Positions 35,964 to 44,788 of a stretch of DNA of 64,000 nt are shown here, in pieces (the stretch's first letter is position 1; every line of letters begins with the position of its first letter). The DNA comes from Micrococcales bacterium 72-143. Its GTDB lineage: Bacteria > Actinomycetota > Actinomycetes > Actinomycetales > Microbacteriaceae. The notes beneath the pieces are model-generated. The model was not told the origin of the DNA, made no database searches, and saw only the letters and a program-made list of their open reading frames with translations. The DNA is taken from positions 248,001-312,000 of the forward strand of contig MKVM01000005.1 of assembly GCA_001898835.1 (NCBI GenBank), given 5' to 3'. The position numbers and the translations under genes were made by a program.

Positions 35964-35969
35964 TAGCGT
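35964..35969 (+). promoter_or_regulatory. -10 box of pta-ackA
   Basis: TAGCGT, 7 nt before the GTG at 35977. No ribosome site is present, so a leaderless mRNA is expected. Confidence 0.6.
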
Positions 35970-35976
35970 GGGGTGC

Positions 35977-38064
35977 GTGGCGACCCGCATCTACCTGACG
36001 AGCGCCGAGGGGCGCACCGGCAAGTCGACCGTCGCCGTGGGGCTCCTCGAGACCCTCACGGCATCCGTCCCCCGGGTCGGGGTGTTCCGGCCCATCGTGC
36101 GGGCGGATGTGGAGCGCGACTTCATCCTCGAACTGCTCGTCGCGCACGCGAGCGCCGGCCAGAGCTACGAGGACTGCGTGGGCGTCGACTACGACGCGCT
36201 GCACGCCGACCCGGATGCGGCGCTCGCCACGATCGTCGAGCGCTTCGCCGAGGTGGAGGAGCGCTGCGACGCCGTGCTCATCCTCGGCTCCGACTACACC
36301 GACGTCGGCACCCCCACCGAGCTCTCCACCAATGGCAGGATCGCCGCCAACCTCGCGGCCCCCGTCGTGCTCGTGACGGGCGGCCGGCATCCGGAGGGCG
36401 ACGGGGAGCGCACCGCGAAGCAGTGCGCCGAGATCGCCCGCATCGCCCTCGACGAGCTGCGCGAGGAGCACGCGGAGGTGCTCGCCGTCATCGTGAACCG
36501 TGCCCGGCCCGACCGGGTCGAGGAGATCGCGGCCAGGGTCGCCGACGCGACCGGTCTGCCCGCCTGGGCCATCGCCGAGGACCCCGAACTGCAGGCCCCG
36601 CTGCTGCGGACCGTCCTGGAGGCGGCGGAGGCGCACCTCGTGCGCGGCGACGAGGCAGCGCTCGAACGCCCCGTGATGGGCACCACGATCGCCGCGATGA
36701 GCCTCCCCAACGTGCTCCCCCGGCTGCACGCGGGCGGCGTCGTCATCGTGCCGGGCGACCGCTCGGAGGTGCTCGTCGGCACCATGGCGGCCCAGCTGTC
36801 GCAGACCTTCCCCGCGCTCGCGGGCATCATCCTGAACGGCGGGTTCGAGATCGACCCGGCGATCGAGCGCCTCATCGACGGGCTCGGCACGCCGCTGCCG
36901 ATCGCGAGCACCCCGCATTCCACCTTCGACACGGCGCTGCACGTCGCGCAGGCCCGCAGCCGGCTCGCCGCCGACTCGCCCGCGAAGCACGCCCGCGCGG
37001 TCGCGCTGTTCGCGGAGCACGTCGACGCGGCCGAGCTCGTGCGGCTGCTGAGCCTGCCGACGGGCGCGGGGGTCATGACGCCGATCCGCTTCGAGCACAC
37101 CCTCGTCGAACGGGCCCGCGCCGCGGCCAAGCACATCGTGCTGCCGGAGGGCGACGACGACCGCATCCTTCAGGCCGCCGCGCTCGTCGTGAAGCGGCGC
37201 ATCGCGAGCCTCACGATCCTCGGCGACCCGGATGCCGTGCGCGCCCGCGCCGCCGCGCTCGGCCTCGACCTCGGCGACACGCGCATCCTGTCGACGACCG
37301 ACCCCGAGCTGCACGCCCGCTTCGCCGAGGAGTACGCGCGGCTCCGGGCCCACAAGGGCGTCTCGCCCGAGCTCGCGGCCGACACGGTGACCGACGTGTC
37401 GTACTTCGGCACGATGATGGTGCACCTGGGCCTCGCCGACGGCATGGTGTCGGGGGCGAAGCACACGACGGCGCACACCATCCGTCCGGCGTTCGAGATC
37501 GTGAAGACGGCCCCGGGCGTCTCGGTCGTCTCGAGCGTGTTCCTCATGGCGCTCGCCGACCGGGTGCTCGTCTACGGCGACTGCGCCGTCATCCCCGAGC
37601 CGACCGTCGAGCAGCTCGCCGACATCGCCGTCTCCTCCGCGGCGACGGCGCGGCAGTTCGGCATCGAGCCGCGCGTCGCGATGCTCTCCTACTCGACCGG
37701 CGAGTCGGGCTCCGGTGCGGAGGTCGACCGGGTGCGTGCCGCCACAGCCCTCGTGCGCGAGCGGGCGCCCGAGCTGCCCGTCGCCGGCCCCATCCAGTAC
37801 GACGCGGCCGCCGACCCGACCGTCGGCGCGTCCAAGATGCCGGGGTCGGAGGTCGCCGGCCGCGCGACGGTGTTCGTGTTCCCCGACCTCAACACGGGCA
37901 ACAACACCTACAAGGCCGTGCAGCGCTCGGCGGGCGCCGTGGCCATCGGACCCGTGCTGCAGGGGCTCGCCAAGCCCATCAACGACCTCTCGCGCGGGGC
38001 GCTCGTGCGCGACATCGTCAACACCATCGCCATCACGGCGATCCAGGCGGAGGGGCGCTCGTGA
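35977..38064 (+). CDS. pta: Phosphate acetyltransferase
   Basis: A 695-residue long-form Pta: an N-terminal BioD-like P-loop domain (RTGKSTVAVGLLE, near residue 13), a DRTGG domain (about 215-330) and the catalytic PTA domain (about 370-690; SYFGTMMVHLG, HTIRPAFEIVK, FPDLNTGNNTYKAVQRS). It converts acetyl-CoA and phosphate to acetyl phosphate. The inner GTG at 35977 is preferred to one three codons earlier because of the TAGCGT box. Overlaps ackA by 4 nt. Confidence 0.96.
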   Translation: MATRIYLTSAEGRTGKSTVAVGLLETLTASVPRVGVFRPIVRADVERDFILELLVAHASAGQSYEDCVGVDYDALHADPDAALATIVERFAEVEERCDAVLILGSDYTDVGTPTELSTNGRIAANLAAPVVLVTGGRHPEGDGERTAKQCAEIARIALDELREEHAEVLAVIVNRARPDRVEEIAARVADATGLPAWAIAEDPELQAPLLRTVLEAAEAHLVRGDEAALERPVMGTTIAAMSLPNVLPRLHAGGVVIVPGDRSEVLVGTMAAQLSQTFPALAGIILNGGFEIDPAIERLIDGLGTPLPIASTPHSTFDTALHVAQARSRLAADSPAKHARAVALFAEHVDAAELVRLLSLPTGAGVMTPIRFEHTLVERARAAAKHIVLPEGDDDRILQAAALVVKRRIASLTILGDPDAVRARAAALGLDLGDTRILSTTDPELHARFAEEYARLRAHKGVSPELAADTVTDVSYFGTMMVHLGLADGMVSGAKHTTAHTIRPAFEIVKTAPGVSVVSSVFLMALADRVLVYGDCAVIPEPTVEQLADIAVSSAATARQFGIEPRVAMLSYSTGESGSGAEVDRVRAATALVRERAPELPVAGPIQYDAAADPTVGASKMPGSEVAGRATVFVFPDLNTGNNTYKAVQRSAGAVAIGPVLQGLAKPINDLSRGALVRDIVNTIAITAIQAEGRS

Positions 38065-39197
38065 GCGGCATCCGCAACGTCTTCGTGCTCAACGTCGGCT
38101 CGAGTTCCATCAAATACCAGGTGCTCGACGTCGAGACGGGCGAGGTCTTCGCGTCCGGGCTCGTGGAGCGGATCGGGGTGCCCGGCTCCGACACGCCGGA
38201 CCACGCCGCCGCCCTCGCGGTCGTGCTCGCCGAGCTCGCCGGGGTGCCGCTCGACGCGGTCGGCCACCGCATCGTGCACGGCGGCACCCGCTTCGTGCAG
38301 GCCACCCTCATCGACGACGACGTGGAGCGCGAGATCGAGGCGCTCGCCGATCTCGCGCCGCTCCACAACCCGCCGGGGCTCGCCGGCATCCGTGCCGCTC
38401 GCGCCGCGCTGCCCGAGCTCCCGCACGTCGCCGTGTTCGACACGGCGTTCCACGCGACCATCACCCCCGCGGCCCGCGACTACGCGATCGACGCGGAGGT
38501 CGCGGCGCGCACCCGCATCCGGCGCTTCGGCTTCCACGGCACCTCGTACCGCTACGTGTCGCGGATCGCGGCGGAGGTGCTGGGTCGCGTGGGCGACCCC
38601 GAGCTCAAGCTCGTCGCGCTGCACCTCGGCAACGGCGCCTCGGCGACCGCCATCCAGGGCGGCCGCTCGGTCGACACCTCGATGGGGATGACGCCGCTCG
38701 AGGGACTCGTGATGGGCACCCGTTCCGGCGACATCGACCCCGCGATCCCGCTCTACCTCGCGCGCGAGCACGGTTTCACGATCGCCGAGCTCGACGAGCT
38801 GCTCAACAAACGGTCGGGTCTCCTGGGGCTCGCGGGCCGCAGCGACATGCGCGAGCTCGTCGCGGCGGCCGAGTCGGGAGACCTGCCGGCGGCGCACGCC
38901 CTCGACATCTACGTGCACCGGCTGCGCCACTACATCGGCGCCTACGCGGCCGTGCTCGGCGGCATCGACGCGCTCGTCTTCACGGCCGGGGTCGGGGAGA
39001 ACTCGGATGTCGTGCGCCGGCGCGCGGTCGCGGGCCTCGAGTTCCTGGGGCTCGCGGTCGATCCGGCGCTCAACGCGGTGCGCTCGCACGAGCCCCGCGT
39101 CATCTCCCCCGCCGGCTCGCGTACCGCCGTGCTCGTCGTGCCCACGAACGAGGAGCTCGAGATCGCCCGGGAGACCCGCACCGCGGCGGGCCGCTGA
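38061..39197 (+). CDS. ackA: Acetate kinase
   Basis: A 378-residue kinase with FVLNVGSSSIKY at the N terminus, HRIVHGG, FDTAFHATI, GFHGTSYRYV and the ATP-site GNGAS and GVGEN motifs. It makes ATP and acetate from acetyl phosphate, completing the overflow/fermentation route with pta, useful when respiration is limited. GTG start within the pta stop. Confidence 0.97.
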   Translation: MSGIRNVFVLNVGSSSIKYQVLDVETGEVFASGLVERIGVPGSDTPDHAAALAVVLAELAGVPLDAVGHRIVHGGTRFVQATLIDDDVEREIEALADLAPLHNPPGLAGIRAARAALPELPHVAVFDTAFHATITPAARDYAIDAEVAARTRIRRFGFHGTSYRYVSRIAAEVLGRVGDPELKLVALHLGNGASATAIQGGRSVDTSMGMTPLEGLVMGTRSGDIDPAIPLYLAREHGFTIAELDELLNKRSGLLGLAGRSDMRELVAAAESGDLPAAHALDIYVHRLRHYIGAYAAVLGGIDALVFTAGVGENSDVVRRRAVAGLEFLGLAVDPALNAVRSHEPRVISPAGSRTAVLVVPTNEELEIARETRTAAGR

Positions 39198-39235
39198 CCC
39201 CCGCCCTCCCCCAGCGATGGCATGCCTCCGCCCCT

Positions 39236-39380
39236 CCCCGCCGGTTGAGTAGCGCCGCGCCGCGGCGCGTATCGAAACCCCCCGCACGACGGATGGCGAC
39301 GGGGCATGCGCACCCTCACCTCTCACGCGTGCCGAGGGTCTCGATACACCGCCTGCGGCGGCACTCGACCAGCGGGAGGC
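39236..39380. repeat. Paired palindromic repeat elements
   Basis: Two inverted copies of one family fill the 200-bp gap after ackA: CCGGTTGAGTAGCGCC ... GCGTATCGAAACCCC (about 39240-39281) and GAGGGTCTCGATACAC ... ACTCGACCAGCGGG (about 39331-39373). Each has its own GC-rich palindrome, and together they can form a long stem. Confidence 0.75.
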
Positions 39381-39398
39381 GGGCGCGGCGCTGAGCCG

Positions 39399-40199
39399 CT
39401 ACGGGCGCACCACGAGCACCGGCGCGTTCGCGTTGAGGAGCACCGCGTGCAGCGTCGTGCCGAGCGGGGAGGGGGTGGCCGCGCCGGGACCCACCACGAG
39501 CAGCGCGCTGCCGCGGGAGGCGTCGAGCAGCGCGTCCGCGGGCGGGCGGGCCGACAGGCGCGAGCGGATCTCGAGCATCCCCTCGACGGCGAGCGCCGCA
39601 TCCGCCGCGAGCGCCAGCGGGCTCTCGGCATCGGCCCGCGAGCCGTGCGCGAGCTCGGCGGGCACCGCGTGGACGAGGGTGAGCCGCATCCCGCGCTCCG
39701 CCGCCTCGCGGGCGGCCCGGGCACCGATGAACGCCGCCGTCTCCGTGCGGTCGACACCCGCGACGACCCCCTCGCGGAACCGCGGATCGAAGACCGGCAC
39801 GACCGCGACGTCGCCGCGCGCCGCGAGCGCGAACTGCACGCTGCGCGAACCCAGCACGCGCCCCGACACGTATCCCGTCTTCCCGGTGCCGACGACGACC
39901 GTGTCGCCTGCGCCGGCACGCTCGGCGATCGTCCACACGGGCACCCCGCTCAGCAGCTCCGTCGACACCTCCAGCCCCGGATGGGCGGAACGGATCTCGC
40001 GCGCCGCCCCCGACAGCAGCCGCTCCCCCGCCGCCTCCGCCTCGTCGAGCAGCGCGAGGTCGTGCATCGCCTGCTCCGGGTCGGCCACGTGCACGAGGGC
40101 GAGCCCCGCGCCGTCGCGGCGGGCGTGCCGCACCGCCCAGGCGAGCGCGGCGTCCGCGGGCGAGGAGCCGTCGACGCCGACGACGTAGCGGGAACCCAT
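39399..40199 (-). CDS. Tandem universal stress protein
   Basis: A 266-residue protein with two UspA domains (about 1-135 and 140-266). The first begins SRYVVGVDGSSPADAALAWA and ends with the ATP-binding VVVGTGKTGYVSGRVLGSRS; the second ends LLVVGPGAATPSPLGTTLHAVL. Tandem Usp proteins are prominent DosR targets in mycobacteria. The ATG lies 42.5 nt from the centre of a DosR-like box, with GACGCT as a weak -10, so the gene is probably leaderless and DosR dependent. Confidence 0.9.
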   Translation of the reverse strand: MGSRYVVGVDGSSPADAALAWAVRHARRDGAGLALVHVADPEQAMHDLALLDEAEAAGERLLSGAAREIRSAHPGLEVSTELLSGVPVWTIAERAGAGDTVVVGTGKTGYVSGRVLGSRSVQFALAARGDVAVVPVFDPRFREGVVAGVDRTETAAFIGARAAREAAERGMRLTLVHAVPAELAHGSRADAESPLALAADAALAVEGMLEIRSRLSARPPADALLDASRGSALLVVGPGAATPSPLGTTLHAVLLNANAPVLVVRP

Positions 40200-40234
40200 C
40201 TCCCGAGCGTCGCACCCGGATGCGGACGCGGCCC

Positions 40235-40248
40235 GGGCCCAAGGTCCC
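40235..40248. promoter_or_regulatory. DosR-like box upstream of the universal stress gene
   Basis: GGGCCCAAGGTCCC, identical to the cydA box and also followed by GCG. Centre 42.5 nt from the stress-protein ATG. Confidence 0.75.
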
Positions 40249-40267
40249 GCGGGCCCCTCCGATCGCT

Positions 40268-40322
40268 GAGTGGTCGGTTCCCGGTCCCAAAACCCGGGAA
40301 TGAGGCGATCAACCGACCACTC
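40268..40322. repeat. Nested inverted repeat
   Basis: GAGTGGTCGGTT (40268-40279) pairs with AACCGACCACTC (40311-40322); within it TTCCCGG (40278-40284) pairs with CCGGGAA (40294-40300), so two stems compete. TGGTCGGTT-N-CCGG recurs at 62.5 kb. It lies between the divergent stress-protein and sensor-kinase genes. Confidence 0.7.
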
Positions 40323-40361
40323 GGCGAACGGAGGCCCGGGGATGCCTGGGAGGATGGGGGC

Positions 40362-42014
40362 ATGCCCGCCCCCGACGCCGACGAGCCGCGCCTGCGCCGC
40401 CTGCTGGACGTCGTGCCGCAGGTCATCGGCGAGCTCGACCTGGACCACGTGCTCGAGCGGATCATCGACGCCGCCGTCGACCTCGTCTCCGCCCGCTGGG
40501 GCGCGCTCGGGGTCATCGCGCCCGACGGCACCCTCGAGCGGTTCGTGCACGTCGGCATGGCGCCGCCCGAGGTCACCGCGATCGGCCACCTGCCGGAGGG
40601 TCACGGCCTGCTGGGGGCGGTCATCGACACGGGCGAGCCGATCCGTCTCCCGCACCTCGCCGACGACCCGCGCTCGGTCGGCTTCCCCGCCCACCACCCG
40701 CACATGGACGCCTTCCTCGGCGTGCCCATCCGCATCCGCGACACGGTCTTCGGCAACCTCTACCTCACCAACCAGGACGGCGGGCCCGAGTTCTCGGAGG
40801 AGGACCAGCGGCTCGTCGGCTCGCTCGCGGCGGTCGCGGCGATCGCGATCGAGAACGCACGGCTGTTCGACGAGCAGGTGCGGCGCGAGCGGTGGTCGAC
40901 CGCGCTCGCCGAGGTGACCGCGGCGCTGCTCTCGGAGGACACCGTCGACGTGCTCGCCGTGCTCGCGGAGCGCGTCGCCTCGGTGATCGACAGCGAACTC
41001 GTGTGCGTCATCGTCGCCGACGGCGCCGACGACGGCGAGCCCATGCTGCGCGTCGACACGGCGCGCGGTGTCGGCGCCGAGGAGCTCATCGGCCGGCGCT
41101 ACCGCGCGGCGGGCACGCTCTCGGGGCACGCCATCACGTCCGGCACGATCGCCTCGACGGAGGGGGCCGAGCGGGCCGAGTCGGTGCTGCGCGACGGCCC
41201 GAGCGCCGCCATTGCGCTCCCGGTGCGGGCAGGCGACCTCGTGCTCGGCGCCCTCAGCGTCTACCGCCGCGCCGAGTCGCCGCGGTTCACGGATGCCGAA
41301 CGCGCCATGGCCGCCGAGTTCGCCCAGCAGGCGGGCATCGCGATCGAGCTGACGCGCGGCCGCACCGACCGGCAGCGCCTCGCGCTCGTCGAGGACCGCG
41401 CACGCATCGCACGCGACCTGCACGACCACGTCATCCAGCGCCTGTTCGGCACGGGCCTCGCCCTGCAGTCCGTCGGCGCGCGCACCCCGGCGGCCGCGGA
41501 GGCGATCGCCGCCCAGGTCGACGCGATCGACGCGGCGATCGGCGAGATCCGCACCGCCATCTTCGCCCTCGCGCCCCGCGCCGGCTCGGACGGCGCCCTC
41601 CGGCACCGGCTGCTCGACGTGTCGACGGATGCCGCCGCCGGCCTCGCGAACCCGCCCCTCGTGACCTTCGCGGGACCCGTCGACCTGCTCGTCGGCGGAT
41701 CACTCGCCGACGACGTGATCGCGGTCGTGCGCGAGTGCCTCGCCAACGCCGCCCGCCACGCGCACGCGAACCGTGTCGAGGTCGCGGTGACGGTCGACGA
41801 CGAGGCCGTCGTCGTGACGGTGGACGACGACGGGGTGGGGATCCCCGCGGGGGCGCGGCGCGCATCCGGCACCCGCAACCTCGAGGAACGCGCGCGGCGC
41901 CGGGGCGGTAGCTTCGAGGTGGCCGCACGAGAGCCGGGCGGCACCCGCGCCCGCTGGACGGCCCCCGTCGCCCCGGCATCCGCCGAGACCGCCCCCGAGA
42001 GGAGCACCCCGTGA
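40362..42014 (+). CDS. dosS: DosS/DevS-like GAF sensor histidine kinase
   Basis: A 550-residue soluble kinase: GAF-A (about 25-165), GAF-B (about 185-330), HisKA_3 with phospho-acceptor His354 in RDLHDHVIQRLFGTGLALQ, and HATPase (ECLANAARHA, DDDGVGI). The motif FPAHHPHMDAFLGVP aligns with mycobacterial DosS so that His112 takes the place of the haem ligand His149, and Tyr134 in GNLYLT that of Tyr171. It likely senses O2, NO or CO through haem. It overlaps the regulator gene by 4 nt. Confidence 0.92.
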   Translation: MPAPDADEPRLRRLLDVVPQVIGELDLDHVLERIIDAAVDLVSARWGALGVIAPDGTLERFVHVGMAPPEVTAIGHLPEGHGLLGAVIDTGEPIRLPHLADDPRSVGFPAHHPHMDAFLGVPIRIRDTVFGNLYLTNQDGGPEFSEEDQRLVGSLAAVAAIAIENARLFDEQVRRERWSTALAEVTAALLSEDTVDVLAVLAERVASVIDSELVCVIVADGADDGEPMLRVDTARGVGAEELIGRRYRAAGTLSGHAITSGTIASTEGAERAESVLRDGPSAAIALPVRAGDLVLGALSVYRRAESPRFTDAERAMAAEFAQQAGIAIELTRGRTDRQRLALVEDRARIARDLHDHVIQRLFGTGLALQSVGARTPAAAEAIAAQVDAIDAAIGEIRTAIFALAPRAGSDGALRHRLLDVSTDAAAGLANPPLVTFAGPVDLLVGGSLADDVIAVVRECLANAARHAHANRVEVAVTVDDEAVVVTVDDDGVGIPAGARRASGTRNLEERARRRGGSFEVAAREPGGTRARWTAPVAPASAETAPERSTP

Positions 42015-42628
42015 CCCGCGTCTTCCTCGTCGACGACCACGAGATCGTGCGGCGCGGCATCGCCGAGCTGATCGACGCCGAGCGCGACCTGGAGGTGGTG
42101 GGCGAGTCGGGGCAGGTGCGCGGCACGCTCGCCAAGATCGACGTCGTGAAGCCCGACGTCGTGGTGCTCGACGTGCGCCTGCCCGACGGCGACGGCATCG
42201 AGCTGTGCCGCACCATCCGCTCGGCCCTGCCCGAGGTGCGCTGCCTCATGCTGACCGCCTACGACGACGACGAGGCGAGCCGTTCCGCGGTGCTCGCGGG
42301 GGCGTCCGGCTACGTGCTGAAGGACATCCGGGCCCGCGGGCTCGTGGAGGGGGTGCGGAAGGTGGCGGCGGGCGGCACGCTGCTCTCGACGCACGTGACG
42401 CAGCGGGTCGCCGAGTCGTTCGCCGGGCCGCAGGGCGACGAACCCGAGCTGACGCTGCGCGAACGCCAGGTGCTCGACCTCATCACCGAGGGCCTCACCA
42501 ACCGCCAGATCGGCGAACGGCTGGGTCTCGCCGAGAAGACCGTCAAGAACTACGTGTCGGGGCTGCTCGCGAAGCTCGGCATGGAGCGGCGGACGCAGGC
42601 CGCCGTGTACCGGCTCGAACACAGGTAG
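42011..42628 (+). CDS. dosR: DosR/DevR-like response regulator
   Basis: A 205-residue NarL-family regulator with Asp54 in VVVLDVRLPDGDGIELCR and a LuxR domain whose EGLTNRQIGERLGLAEKT and VKNYVSGLLAKLGMERRTQA nearly repeat the DosR recognition region. Phosphorylated by the upstream kinase it should bind GGGACC-TTGGGCCC-like boxes, three of which lie within 8 kb. GTG start coupled to the kinase stop. Confidence 0.93.
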   Translation: MTRVFLVDDHEIVRRGIAELIDAERDLEVVGESGQVRGTLAKIDVVKPDVVVLDVRLPDGDGIELCRTIRSALPEVRCLMLTAYDDDEASRSAVLAGASGYVLKDIRARGLVEGVRKVAAGGTLLSTHVTQRVAESFAGPQGDEPELTLRERQVLDLITEGLTNRQIGERLGLAEKTVKNYVSGLLAKLGMERRTQAAVYRLEHR

Positions 42629-42752
42629 CGTCAGGCGACCTCCCGGTCAACCCCCGGTCAGGACAGCCTTCTCTTCGTTGCGGAATGCGCGCGCGTGAGT
42701 ACCGTTGAAGAAGACGAAGGCCGGCGATCCCGGCCGAGAAGGAGACGAGAAG

Positions 42753-43244
42753 ATGACCGACGCCAAGACCAAGACCATCCCCACGACCTCGCTGGACCCG
42801 GATGCGAGCGCCGGCGTCGCCCAGTTCCTGAGCCCCGTCGTCGTGAACCTCCAGGCTCTCGCGGTGGACGGCAAGCAGGCGCACTGGCACGTGCGCGGCG
42901 CCAACTTCATCGGCGTGCACGAGTTCCTCGACGTCCTCGTCGACCACGCCCACGCCTGGGCGGACCTCGCGGCCGAGCGGATCGTCGCCCTCGGGCTGCC
43001 GATCGACGCGCGCGTGCAGACGGTCGCCGAGAAGACCACGACGCCGAAGCTCGCCGACGGCTTCCAGCAGTCGGATGCCACGATCGCCGCCGTCATCGCC
43101 CAGATCGACGCGACGCTCGAGCTCGTGCGCACCGCCGTCGAGGAGCTCGACGAGCTCGACCTGCCGTCGCAGGACATCGCGATCGAGATCGCGAACGGGC
43201 TCGACAAGGACCGTTGGTTCCTCTTCGCGCACGTCGCGAGCTGA
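42753..43244 (+). CDS. dps: Dps-family DNA-binding ferritin-like protein
   Basis: A 163-residue protein with the Dps ferroxidase signature KQAHWHVRGANFIGVHEFLDVLVDH...WADLAAER. It stores iron and shields DNA from peroxide in starved or stressed cells. AAGGAG lies 10 nt before the ATG at 42753. It follows the DosR-like gene by 124 nt with its own likely -10 (TACCGT near 42700). Confidence 0.92.
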   Translation: MTDAKTKTIPTTSLDPDASAGVAQFLSPVVVNLQALAVDGKQAHWHVRGANFIGVHEFLDVLVDHAHAWADLAAERIVALGLPIDARVQTVAEKTTTPKLADGFQQSDATIAAVIAQIDATLELVRTAVEELDELDLPSQDIAIEIANGLDKDRWFLFAHVAS

Positions 43245-43262
43245 GGTTCCGGACTCATCCGA

Positions 43263-43293
43263 CGAAGGGCGCCCCGTCGAGGGGCGCCCTTCG
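43263..43293. terminator. Terminator between dps and the amidohydrolase
   Basis: A perfect 13-bp stem, CGAAGGGCGCCCC (43263-43275), loop GTCGA and complement (43281-43293), 18 nt after dps and 23 nt from the convergent stop. It may serve both genes. Confidence 0.82.
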
Positions 43294-43316
43294 TGGTCTC
43301 GATGCGGCACCTGTCG

Positions 43317-44786
43317 TCACGCGCGGTGCAGCGACCCCGCCACCACCGTGCCGTGCACGGGCATCGTGCGCAGGGCATCCGGCTCGACCGCGTGCGGGTC
43401 GGCGTCGAGGATCGCGAGGTCGGCCGGCCCGCCCACCTCGACGCCCGCCACCCCGCCCCACGAGGCGCGGAGGGCGTCCGCGAGCGGCAGCGACTGCTCC
43501 GGATGCCACTGATCGCGCCCGCCGCGCGAGCGCGTGACGGCGGCGGCGAGCGTCGCCCACGGGTCGAGCGGGGCGACGGGCGCGTCCGAGCCGAGCTCGA
43601 GCACGGCGCCCGCGTCGAGCAGCGCCCGATAGGCGAAGGCCCGGTAGGTGCGCCCCGCCCAGTGGTGGTCGGCGACGTCGCGGTCGTCCATGGCGTGCTC
43701 CGGCTGCACGCTGGCATGCACGCCGAGCGCGGCGAAGCGCGGCACATCCTCCGGCAGCACGAGCTGCGCGTGCTCGATCCGCGGCGGCAGCGATGCGGAT
43801 GCCGGCACCGCGAGTGCCGAGAACGCGTCGAGCGCCTGGGTGACCGCGCGGTCCCCGATCGCGTGGATCGTCGGAACGAGCCCCGCCGCGAGCGCCTCCC
43901 GCCCCGCGGAGACGAGCTCCGCATCCGTGTAGCTCGCCAGGCCGTGGCCGCCGCCCGGGTACTCGTCGGCGCACCAGGCGGTGCGCGAGTTGAGGGCGCC
44001 GTCGGTGAAGAGCTTGAACCAGCCGACGGTCGCGAGCCCGCCGGTACCCGGGATCGCGTCGCCGGACCGCAGCCCGCGGGCGCGCACGACGTCGAGGTCG
44101 ACGGGGTAGACGCCCGCCCGCACCCGCAGGCCGCGGGAGCCGGCCGCGATCCGTCGCCCCCACGACGCCACGGCGTCGCTCATCTCGAGGTCGACGACGC
44201 CGGTCACCCCGCGAGCGGACGCCGCGCGGACCGCATCCGCCACCCAGCGGTCGACCGTCGCGTCGTCTGCGGCCGACAGCCGCACGTTGAGGTCGAACGC
44301 CGCCTGCTCGTTGAGCCACCACGCACCGGCCGGCATCCCGAGCCGACGCAGCAGCGCGGCGTTCGACCACACCGTGTGCACGTCGCCCGACACGAGCGCG
44401 ACCGACACCTCGCCGAGCTCGAGCAGCTCGGGGTTCGGCGCGTCCGGCCAGAGCGCGTCGCGGAAGCCGTAGCCGAGCAGGATCTCGCCCGCGTCCCACC
44501 CCGCGTCGACCCGGGCGCGGACGAGGGTGGCCACCTCCGCCGCCGAGCGGGCCGCCGAGAGGTCGAGTCGGCGCGACACCGCTGCCCACTGGCCCATGTG
44601 CACGTGGCCGTCCCACATGCCCGGCATGAGGTAGCGTCCGTCCAGCTCGACGCGCTCCGCGCCGGGCGCCGCGAGCGCCGGCCCGACGCCCGCGATCCGC
44701 CCCTCCCGGAGCAGCACGTCGACGGGTGCCGCGGCCGTGCTCTCCGCGCCGACGAGCCGCACCCCGCGCAGCAGCGTCGCCGCCAC
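43317..44786 (-). CDS. Amidohydrolase, YtcJ-like
   Basis: A 489-residue metal-dependent hydrolase with MPGMWDGHVHMG (HxH metal ligands, about 56-67), WFKLFTDGALNSRTA, HAIGDRAV and the late GSDAPVAPLDPW Asp. It belongs with the amidohydro_3/YtcJ group, whose substrates are mostly unknown. Starts at GTG, 2 nt after the PaiB-like gene stop, so they are co-transcribed. Confidence 0.85.
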   Translation of the reverse strand: MAATLLRGVRLVGAESTAAAPVDVLLREGRIAGVGPALAAPGAERVELDGRYLMPGMWDGHVHMGQWAAVSRRLDLSAARSAAEVATLVRARVDAGWDAGEILLGYGFRDALWPDAPNPELLELGEVSVALVSGDVHTVWSNAALLRRLGMPAGAWWLNEQAAFDLNVRLSAADDATVDRWVADAVRAASARGVTGVVDLEMSDAVASWGRRIAAGSRGLRVRAGVYPVDLDVVRARGLRSGDAIPGTGGLATVGWFKLFTDGALNSRTAWCADEYPGGGHGLASYTDAELVSAGREALAAGLVPTIHAIGDRAVTQALDAFSALAVPASASLPPRIEHAQLVLPEDVPRFAALGVHASVQPEHAMDDRDVADHHWAGRTYRAFAYRALLDAGAVLELGSDAPVAPLDPWATLAAAVTRSRGGRDQWHPEQSLPLADALRASWGGVAGVEVGGPADLAILDADPHAVEPDALRTMPVHGTVVAGSLHRA

Positions 44787-44788
44787 GC

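Noticed and set aside
39236-39380. Insertion sequence or attachment site
   Set aside because: No transposase, integrase or target duplication; the pattern fits palindromic REP-like elements.
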